From assembly GCA_020718265.1 (NCBI GenBank), contig DYSM01000073.1, positions 1 through 11,467 on the forward strand: a DNA stretch of 11,467 nt, given 5' to 3'. How positions within the stretch are numbered: the stretch's first letter is position 1; every line of letters starts with the position of its first letter. Below the pieces are notes generated by a model, which had not been told where the DNA came from, did no database searches, and saw nothing but the letters and a program-made list of their open reading frames with translations. Shown in pieces: positions 7,267 through 11,467 of this stretch. Made by a program: the position numbers and the translations under genes. This DNA is from Draconibacterium orientale (lineage in GTDB: Bacteria > Bacteroidota > Bacteroidia > Bacteroidales > JAADGE01).

Positions 7267-7390
7267 CGTTGTGCTCCTTTCCAAGTCATCCCGCAAAATT
7301 CGGGAATCGGGAGGCAAATCTGTTTCCGGATTTACCTGTCGGTTGAAAAATCATATCTTTTCAGACTTAGAAAATTCAACTCGGAGTTTA
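7267..7390 (-). promoter_or_regulatory. Moco riboswitch (molybdenum-cofactor-sensing leader RNA) upstream of moeA
   Basis: The transcript folds by eye into the Moco architecture. P1 is CUCC (7386-7383) with GGAG (7277-7274). P2 is GUUGAA (7380-7375) with UUCAAC (7347-7342). Inside it UCUAAG (7371-7366) faces UAUGA (7355-7351), an 11-nt tetraloop receptor with its closing C-G changed to U-A, capped by UCU-GAAA-AGA. P4 is GGUAAAUC (7336-7329) with GAUUUGCC (7320-7313), with a G-GAAA-C loop. P5 is UCCCG (7305-7301) with CGGGA (7293-7289). The strand order ACAGG-P4-CCUCCCG-P5-UUGGAAAGG-AGCACA matches what I remember of the E. coli moaA Moco element, where P1 is CACC/GGUG, so P1 has covaried. Moco riboswitches shut down Moco genes when cofactor is abundant; here the controlled genes are moeA, moaA, modABC, moaC and MOSC-mogA. 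The match is from memory, not from a covariance-model search. Confidence 0.82.
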
Positions 7391-7396
7391 CGAACG

Positions 7397-7427
7397 CAAA
7401 GATATTAAAATATCTGCATAAAATAAA
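7397..7427 (-). promoter_or_regulatory. Predicted promoter of the moeA-moaA-modABC-moaC operon
   Basis: On the minus strand TATCTTTG (7404-7397) matches the Bacteroidota -7 consensus TAnnTTTG, and TTTA (7427-7424) lies 19 bases upstream, one base off the -33 TTTG. The predicted transcript start near 7390 falls immediately before the 5' strand of riboswitch P1, which supports both calls. A short DNA palindrome AACTC-G-GAGTT covers 7378-7388 at the start site, but part of it serves P1/P2. Confidence 0.65.
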
Positions 7428-7504
7428 GATATATTTTTTCTTTCATTTTTCGCCGGTCAATTTCCTCCGAACAGTTCAAAACCGCTCAGAGGAAAAGAAA
7501 GTTT

Positions 7505-7560
7505 AAAGACTAAATAAAATATTCTAAATCAGAACTTTATGTCAGTTCTATATAGTCTTT
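7505..7560. repeat. Nested inverted repeats upstream of the molybdenum operon
   Basis: AAAGACTA (7505-7512) is the perfect reverse complement of TAGTCTTT (7553-7560), and inside it AGAACT (7531-7536) pairs with AGTTCT (7544-7549) around a seven-base loop. The right arm overlaps the start of the degenerate repeat copy at 7552. It could be a terminator for rightward transcripts (it ends in TTTTT), a protein-binding site or the edge of a repeat element; the sequence does not decide. Confidence 0.45.
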
Positions 7561-7620
7561 TTCCGAAAACTCATAATTCTTTGAAATACAAAACGATATA
7601 GTAAAATTTAGACTTGAATG
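7552..7620 (+). repeat. Dispersed repeat, copy 1 (first part)
   Basis: This stretch aligns without gaps to 11362-11430 at 50 of 69 positions by my hand count, with runs such as GAAAACTCATAA and ACGATATAG conserved exactly. The second part of the same repeat continues at 7777, so copy 1 is interrupted by about 156 bases. No coding frame runs through it. Confidence 0.7.
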
Positions 7621-7667
7621 AGTTCAGTATAAAAAGTCATAAAGTTGAAAGTTTGTAAAGTTAAATT

Positions 7668-7728
7668 ACTGATAATAAGCAATTTACTTAAATTATAAAA
7701 TATTTTCAAAAACACTGATAATCAAGCA
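7668..7728 (+). repeat. Short direct repeats within the interrupted segment
   Basis: ACTGATAATAAGCA (7668-7681) recurs as ACTGATAATCAAGCA (7714-7728), 46 bases apart, in the AT-rich segment that splits repeat copy 1. The segment 7621-7776 contains no convincing gene. The significance is uncertain because the DNA is so AT-rich. Confidence 0.35.
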
Positions 7729-7774
7729 TATAGATTGTTTAGCTAAAATAAAACAGGCTTTTTAGACCGGACTC

Positions 7775-7878
7775 TTGAATGTTTTGAGAAATTCTGATGC
7801 AATACAGAAGAAATTCGATTGAAACTAAAAAAAACAATGAATGACTACTTTTTGACCACTAAATGACAAAACATTCAA
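7775..7878. repeat. 12-bp inverted repeat downstream of pckA
   Basis: TTGAATGTTTTG (7775-7786) is matched perfectly in inverse by CAAAACATTCAA (7867-7878), with 80 bases between. Its left arm belongs to the dispersed repeat copy. It lies 60 to 160 bases past the pckA stop in the transcript direction and may fold in the pckA 3' untranslated RNA, but there is no GC-rich terminator stem. Confidence 0.4.
7777..7821 (+). repeat. Dispersed repeat, copy 1 (second part)
   Basis: GAATGTTTTGAGAAATTCTG and the following bases match 11426-11452 at 24 of 27 positions; after an 11-base difference, GAAATTCGATTGAA matches GAAATTCAATCGAA of copy 2 at 12 of 14. In copy 2 this part directly follows the first part, whereas here the two are separated. 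Confidence 0.6.
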
Positions 7879-7921
7879 TTGAAAAAATGACCATAACCAC
7901 CATAATAATATACATTTACAC

Positions 7922-7943
7922 GTTTTCTTACAAACACTAAATA
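7922..7943 (-). repeat. 22-bp inverted match to the right-end repeat, overlapping the pckA stop
   Basis: All 22 bases are the exact reverse complement of 11359-11380. The stretch includes the pckA stop (TAG, 7937-7939) and its last codon, and reads TATTTAG...GAAAAC in the pckA direction. Flanking bases do not match on either side. Such a perfect match over 3.4 kb is very unlikely by chance even in AT-rich DNA. Confidence 0.8.
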
Positions 7944-9559
7944 CTCGGACCGGCGGCAACCAAACGCTCAGCATCCGGGTGGTCGGTGAAGCGTTTGAAA
8001 TTGTCGATAAATTTTTGCGAGAGATTTTTTGCGGCAACGTTCCAATCATCCGAATTTGCCCAAGCGTTGCTCGGATTTAAGAGTTTAGAATCTAATCCGT
8101 CAAGATTTTTGGGAATTTGCAAATTAAAAATCGGAAGTGTTTCAAATTCAGCGTGATCGAGCGTTCCGTCGAGCACTGCATTTATGATTTTGCGAGTAGA
8201 AGGCAGGTCGATGCGTTTTCCTGTTCCGTATCCGCCGCCAATCCAACCGGTGTTTACGAGGTAAGCCGTTGTGCCGTGCAATTGCATTTTTCGAGTGAGT
8301 TCCGCAGCGTATTTTGTCGGGTCGAGCAAGAGGAAAGCTGCACCGAAACATGCTGAAAATGCCGGTTTTGGCTCTTTTACGCCGCGTTCGGTGCCGGCTA
8401 ATTTTGCTGTATATCCGCTGATGAAATGGTATTGCGTTTGGTCAAAATTTAATTTTGCAACCGGCGGCAACACGCCAAACGCATCGGCAGTCAGGAAAAT
8501 TACTTTTTTCGCATGTCCGGCTTTTGAAATCGGTTTTACAATATTGTCGATGTGGTAAATCGGATACGACACGCGTGTATTTTCGGTTTTTCGGTTGCTT
8601 TTGAAGTCAATTTTACCTGTTTCATGGTCGAAATCAACATTTTCCAAAAGCGCATCTCGGCGGATGGCACGGTAAATGTCGGGTTCGTTTTTCGGGTCGA
8701 GGTCAATGGTTTTAGCATAGCAACCTCCTTCAAAATTGAATACGCCTTCGTCGTCCCAGCCATGTTCGTCGTCGCCGATGAGCGCGCGGTTCGGGTCTGC
8801 GGAAAGTGTGGTTTTTCCGGTTCCGGAAAGTCCGAAAAATACTGCCACATCGCCGTCTTTGCCCACGTTTGCCGAGCAGTGCATCGAGGCAATGCCTTTG
8901 AGCGGTAAATAGTAATTCATTACGGAGAAAATGCCTTTTTTCATTTCGCCGCCGTACCACGTTCCGCCAATTACAGCCATGCGTTCTTTGAGATTGAAAG
9001 CTGCATAAACCGCTGAGTTCATGCCCATTTCTTTCCATTTTTCGCAGGTTGTTTTAGATGCATTGAAAATTATGAAATCGGGTTCAAAGTCTTTCAATTC
9101 GTCTTCGGTCGGGCGGATAAACATGTTTTTTACGAAATGCGCCTGCCACGCGACTTCCATAATAAAGCGCACTTTCAATCTCGTATCATCGTTTGCGCCG
9201 GCGAAACCGTCCACAACATAGAGTTTTTTGCCGGAAAGTTGCATGGTGCTGCGTTTTTTCATGCGCGCCCACATTTCTTCCGTAATTGGCTTATTATCAG
9301 AGCTTCTCGTCGGAGTTTTCCACCAAACATTGTGTTTTGAACTTTCTTCTTCCACAATGTATTTGTCCATGGGCGAACGTCCGGTAAACACGCCTGTGTC
9401 CACGGCAGCTGCACCGTTTTCGGTTACAAATCCGCGCTCGAATCCGTCTAATTTCGGATTGGTTTCGTGTTCAAAAAGCAAGTCGAAGCTTGGGTTGTAA
9501 AAAATTTCTTGAGTTTCGGTAATTCCGTAAGAATTGAGTGCCTGCACTAATTTGTCCAT
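7937..9559 (-). CDS. pckA: ATP-dependent phosphoenolpyruvate carboxykinase
   Basis: The 540-residue protein has the standard length of the ATP-type enzyme, which interconverts oxaloacetate and PEP in the cytosol. Motifs are VDTGVFTGRSPMDKYIV (53-69, substrate arginine), VIGGTWYGGEMKKGIFSVMN (196-215, metal and substrate lysines), the P-loop GLSGTGKTTLSADPNR (243-258) and IGDDEHGWDDEGVFNFEGGC (261-280) with metal-binding aspartates. In many anaerobic Bacteroidota this enzyme runs towards oxaloacetate, fixing CO2 and conserving ATP on the path to succinate. Its base composition is richer in G+C than its flanks, as expected of a highly expressed core gene. It appears to be monocistronic, with about 750 bases to moeA and 110 bases on the other side. 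The final codons lie in the 22-bp repeat, but the C-terminus FTDHPDAERLVAAGPSI looks normal for the family. Confidence 0.98.
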   Translation of the reverse strand: MDKLVQALNSYGITETQEIFYNPSFDLLFEHETNPKLDGFERGFVTENGAAAVDTGVFTGRSPMDKYIVEEESSKHNVWWKTPTRSSDNKPITEEMWARMKKRSTMQLSGKKLYVVDGFAGANDDTRLKVRFIMEVAWQAHFVKNMFIRPTEDELKDFEPDFIIFNASKTTCEKWKEMGMNSAVYAAFNLKERMAVIGGTWYGGEMKKGIFSVMNYYLPLKGIASMHCSANVGKDGDVAVFFGLSGTGKTTLSADPNRALIGDDEHGWDDEGVFNFEGGCYAKTIDLDPKNEPDIYRAIRRDALLENVDFDHETGKIDFKSNRKTENTRVSYPIYHIDNIVKPISKAGHAKKVIFLTADAFGVLPPVAKLNFDQTQYHFISGYTAKLAGTERGVKEPKPAFSACFGAAFLLLDPTKYAAELTRKMQLHGTTAYLVNTGWIGGGYGTGKRIDLPSTRKIINAVLDGTLDHAEFETLPIFNLQIPKNLDGLDSKLLNPSNAWANSDDWNVAAKNLSQKFIDNFKRFTDHPDAERLVAAGPSI

Positions 9560-9587
9560 ATAATTCTGATTTTCGTATGTATATCTA

Positions 9588-9595
9588 CAAAAATA
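9588..9595 (-). promoter_or_regulatory. Possible -7 promoter element of pckA
   Basis: On the minus strand TATTTTTG matches TAnnTTTG about 29 bases before the pckA ATG. I find no TTTG at the expected distance upstream, so this is only half a promoter match. The rest of 9560-9668 shows nothing else I can name. Confidence 0.4.
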
Positions 9596-9668
9596 TAAAA
9601 ATCATCGTAAACGTTTGCAGAAACTATTGTAAAGCATGTCTTTGATAAATTCTATGAATGTCAGATTT

Positions 9669-9983
9669 CTAATTAATCCGTTTATTTTTAATGTATTCAG
9701 ACAATTCTTCCGGTGTTAAAATCTTGTCGTATTGGCTTTTCACTTTTCCCAATTTACAGTCTTCGGCTATTAATTTTAGAAAATCATTAAAATCGACGTT
9801 TTCACTTGCTAAACGATTAACAGTATCCCTGTCTATTTCTTGATTTACCTTTGATGGAAATAGAATTTCGCTTTCATAAACATCTTCTGAATTCAGTTTA
9901 ATCAAACCAATCCCAAAAGTGTTATTTAATCGCCTAATTTCGTCCATAAATTTAGGATTGTCATCCGGATGCAATGCTGCCAA
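9669..9983 (-). pseudogene. C-terminal fragment resembling HrgA-type (HARE-HTH associated) restriction-linked proteins
   Basis: The open frame encodes about 104 residues from a TTG at 9983, or 92 from the ATG at 9947 (MDEIRRLNNTFGIGLIKLN). The part FGIGLIKLN...ESEILFPSKV...DTVNRLASENVDFNDF resembles, from memory, the last third of HrgA-like proteins (COG2958 group), whose N-terminal part is a HARE winged helix and which sit beside restriction genes. That N-terminal part is missing. In frame the reading continues upstream as KWVKQLFWYLAALHP without an ATG until a stop at 10011-10013, inside the last codons of fic, so the homologous stretch seems cut off at the fic boundary. I read it as a remnant left by a recombination or deletion; a small real gene coupled to fic is the alternative. 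No restriction enzyme or methyltransferase lies in the window. Confidence 0.5.
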
Positions 9984-10000
9984 ATACCAAAAAAGTTGTT

Positions 10001-11086
10001 TTACCCATTTTTACTATTTTTATTCATCAAATAAACAGTTCCTTTATTTTTACCTATTGCCTCAATTACATGCTCCTGACGTAAGTATGTCAAGTCCTTT
10101 TTTAACGTATTAATCGAAATATCAGGCAAATACCTCATTAAATCGCTTATTTTTAGTGGTTGATGCTCTATTATCAGTTCTTTAACTTGTTTTTGCCTGT
10201 CGTTTAAATAGGTTTTTGTGTCTTTATAAATTTCGTATTTTATTTCTAAGCGTTGAATTAAAACAGACAAACAATCCAAAAAATAGATTACCCAGCTATC
10301 CAATTTTTCTTTTTCTGTGTTTCTATCTTTTTGCCCTTCCATTAAAGCTTTATAATAGTCGGTTTTGCAGTCTTCTATTACCTTTTCAAACGAAACATAT
10401 TGCACAAATAAATATTGCTTTTGAAGTAAAATTAAGGTTGTAAATAACCTTGATAGTCTTCCGTTGCCATCTTGAAATGGATGAACAGATAAAAATTCGT
10501 ATATAAAAACTGCAATAATTATCAATGGGTGAATCTCATCTTCCTTAAAACAATCATTAATCCATTGAGTAAGTTCCGACATTTCTTTATCAACCAGATG
10601 CGGTTCAGTTGTATTAAATATTGTCTTTTGGGTACCGTCCGGGTAAGTTGCGACAACCTTATTACTTAATTGTTTGTAGTTCCCTTTGTGTTTTGAAACT
10701 TTGTCGCTATACTTTAACAATATACTGTGAAATTGTTTAATGTAATTTTCTGTTATAGAAATAGTTGCGTAATTTTCAATTACCGTATCCAAAGCGTCCC
10801 AATAGCCTACAACTTCTTGCTCATCTCGTGTTTTAAGTTTGTCAATCTTAACGTTACTTAATATTTTCTCAATTTCTTTATCTGTTAGTTTGACTCCTTC
10901 TATTCTGGTCGAAGAACCGACACTTTCGATGGTCGCTATTTTTCTTAATTCTCGTAAGTATCTATTTTCTTTATTTTCAATAATGTTCCATTTTCCTTTG
11001 AATGTATCTATAAAACTAATCTTTTTTAAAATTAGGTTATTCGTTTTCAATGTAAAATTCAGTTTGTTGCTTAATAAATTATCCAT
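10001..11086 (-). CDS. Fic-domain protein with N-terminal inhibitory motif and C-terminal winged helix
   Basis: The 361-residue protein carries the complete catalytic motif HPFQDGNGRLSR (202-213); in this family the histidine and the GNGR anion-binding loop transfer AMP from ATP to a protein hydroxyl. The N-terminal SSTRIEG (58-64) fits the S/T-xxx-E-G/N inhibitory helix motif, so this is a class II Fic whose activity is restrained in cis. Residues 161-170 (EPHLVDKEMSEL) and the EIHPLIIIAVFIYEFLS helix before the motif are typical of the Fic_N/Fic layout. Residues about 295-355 (RQKQVKELI...LKISDLMRYL...INTLKKDLTYLRQ) form a winged helix-turn-helix that could bind DNA. The AT-rich composition differs from pckA and suggests acquisition by transfer. 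There is no separate antitoxin next to it. Target and physiological role are unknown. Confidence 0.93.
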   Translation of the reverse strand: MDNLLSNKLNFTLKTNNLILKKISFIDTFKGKWNIIENKENRYLRELRKIATIESVGSSTRIEGVKLTDKEIEKILSNVKIDKLKTRDEQEVVGYWDALDTVIENYATISITENYIKQFHSILLKYSDKVSKHKGNYKQLSNKVVATYPDGTQKTIFNTTEPHLVDKEMSELTQWINDCFKEDEIHPLIIIAVFIYEFLSVHPFQDGNGRLSRLFTTLILLQKQYLFVQYVSFEKVIEDCKTDYYKALMEGQKDRNTEKEKLDSWVIYFLDCLSVLIQRLEIKYEIYKDTKTYLNDRQKQVKELIIEHQPLKISDLMRYLPDISINTLKKDLTYLRQEHVIEAIGKNKGTVYLMNKNSKNG

Positions 11087-11161
11087 ATAATATCCATTAT
11101 TTATCTAAATATTTTACGACAAATATATCAAATATCTATAATTTATCCAAATAATATCCAT
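11077..11161 (-). promoter_or_regulatory. Paired 21-bp direct repeats at the fic promoter and start codon (candidate operator)
   Basis: The blocks 11077-11097 and 11141-11161 agree at 19 of 21 bases. On the minus strand each carries two TGGATA-like half-sites 11 bases (one helical turn) apart: ATGGATATTATATGGATA and ATGGATATTATTTGGATA. One block covers the -33 box, the other the fic start codon. Such placement suits a repressor, and the winged helix of the Fic protein itself is a candidate (inference). Confidence 0.6.
11120..11151 (-). promoter_or_regulatory. Predicted fic promoter
   Basis: On the minus strand TTTG (11151-11148) and TATATTTG (11127-11120) are exact matches to the Bacteroidota -33 and -7 boxes with a 20-base spacer. 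The transcript would start near 11113 with an untranslated leader of about 27 bases. Confidence 0.7.
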
Positions 11162-11228
11162 ATAACTACTCAAAATATCGTGCTTTCTGTCTTCGAACTA
11201 TATTTTTATCGAAATTCTACGTGTCGTA

Positions 11229-11262
11229 TTCTGCATTGTATTATAGACATCAGATTGCAGAA
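11229..11262. repeat. Small inverted repeat in the region upstream of fic
   Basis: TTCTGCA (11229-11235) is perfectly complementary to TGCAGAA (11256-11262) with a 20-base loop. Between 11165 and 11357 I see no gene, and this is the only structure that stands out; it may be chance. Confidence 0.3.
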
Positions 11263-11358
11263 AGCAAAATATAAAGCATTGTAAATCTATATTTTAGAAA
11301 TCAAATCTGTAATAATTCATATTCGGTTTAATATAGTTCTGACAAAGTAACAATCTTA

Positions 11359-11380
11359 TATTTAGTGTTTGTAAGAAAAC
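11359..11380 (+). repeat. 22-bp partner of the repeat at the pckA 3' end
   Basis: This is the exact reverse complement of 7922-7943 and here forms the left part of the dispersed repeat copy 2. Together the two arms bracket pckA, the HrgA-like fragment and fic (about 3.4 kb between the arms). Confidence 0.8.
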
Positions 11381-11463
11381 TCATAACTTGTTGAAATTCT
11401 TTACGATATAGAGAAATTTCGTTCCGAATGTTTTTAGAAATTCTGTTGAAATTCAATCGAAAT
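11362..11463 (+). repeat. Dispersed repeat, copy 2 (uninterrupted)
   Basis: Bases 11362-11430 align to 7552-7620 and 11426-11463 align to 7777-7821, so both parts found separately in copy 1 are contiguous here. Its right end has GAAATTCAA twice, 11 bases apart (11448-11456 and 11459-11467). The repeat may continue past the window edge. It encodes no obvious protein. Confidence 0.65.
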
Positions 11464-11467
11464 TCAA

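Noticed and set aside
7267..7390. FMN or TPP riboswitch for the moeA leader
   Set aside because: A CCGAC...GGUAAA string recalls FMN elements, but the other obligatory FMN and TPP segments are missing, while the Moco segments are present in order and match the gene context.
7045..7506. Rightward open frame of 153 residues across moeA and its leader
   Set aside because: It is antisense to moeA and the riboswitch, has no family resemblance and an unnatural composition.
7668..7728. CRISPR-like array in the intergenic region
   Set aside because: Only two short, imperfect repeats are present, with no regular spacers and no cas genes.
8117..9500. Several open frames on both strands inside pckA
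   Set aside because: They are by-products of the strong codon bias of pckA; none has domain-like sequence.
9669..10010. Programmed frameshift joining Fic to the HrgA-like fragment
   Set aside because: The minus strand has only AT-rich runs at the junction, no clear slippery site with a downstream structure, and the Fic protein already ends after a complete winged helix.
7922..11380. Composite transposon or phage element delimited by the 22-bp arms
   Set aside because: No transposase, integrase or target-site duplication is visible, and the block contains the core gene pckA.

Overview
The window looks like a chromosome segment of a Bacteroidota (probably Bacteroidales-like) bacterium. The reasons are the low G+C, the near absence of Shine-Dalgarno sequences, promoters of the TTTG / TAnnTTTG type, a relaxed-lipobox lipoprotein with a beta-helix, and an ATP-type PEP carboxykinase whose best relatives, as far as I can judge from the protein, are in this phylum. 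Genus cannot be told from the sequence alone.

Layout. Positions 1-54 hold the tail of an unknown rightward gene, followed by a rightward surface lipoprotein (108-1535). It converges, with a 2-base gap, on a compact leftward operon running from 7177 down to 1538: moeA, moaA, modA, modB, modC, moaC and a MOSC-MogA fusion. This operon couples molybdate uptake (ModABC) to molybdenum-cofactor assembly: MoaA and MoaC make cyclic pyranopterin monophosphate, MogA adenylylates molybdopterin, and MoeA inserts the metal. The small and large subunits of molybdopterin synthase (moaD, moaE), moeB and mobA are not in the window.

The most striking regulatory element is the roughly 210-nt leader of moeA (7178-7390). 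It carries a multi-helix RNA that I identify as a molybdenum-cofactor (Moco) riboswitch: closing helix, a hairpin with an 11-nt tetraloop receptor, a second hairpin with a GAAA loop, the conserved CCUCCCG and GGAAAGG segments, then a terminator-like hairpin with a U9 tract and a long-range 10-bp pairing next to the moeA start. A Bacteroidota-type promoter places the transcript start exactly before the first riboswitch helix.

Positions 7391-7936 are non-coding and hold the moeA promoter, nested inverted repeats and an interrupted copy of a degenerate repeat. A second, uninterrupted copy of that repeat lies at the right end (11362-11463). The 3' end of the next gene, pckA (7937-9559, leftward), shares a perfect 22-bp inverted match with the start of that right-end copy.

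To the right of pckA lie a truncated gene fragment similar to the C-terminus of HrgA-type restriction-associated proteins (9669-9983) and an intact Fic-domain AMP-transferase-like gene with its own N-terminal inhibitory motif (10001-11086). The fic promoter is flanked by two near-identical 21-bp repeats, one over the -33 box and one over the start codon, which look like an operator. The AT-rich fic/fragment/repeat part looks like accessory DNA inserted next to the core genes pckA and the molybdenum operon.
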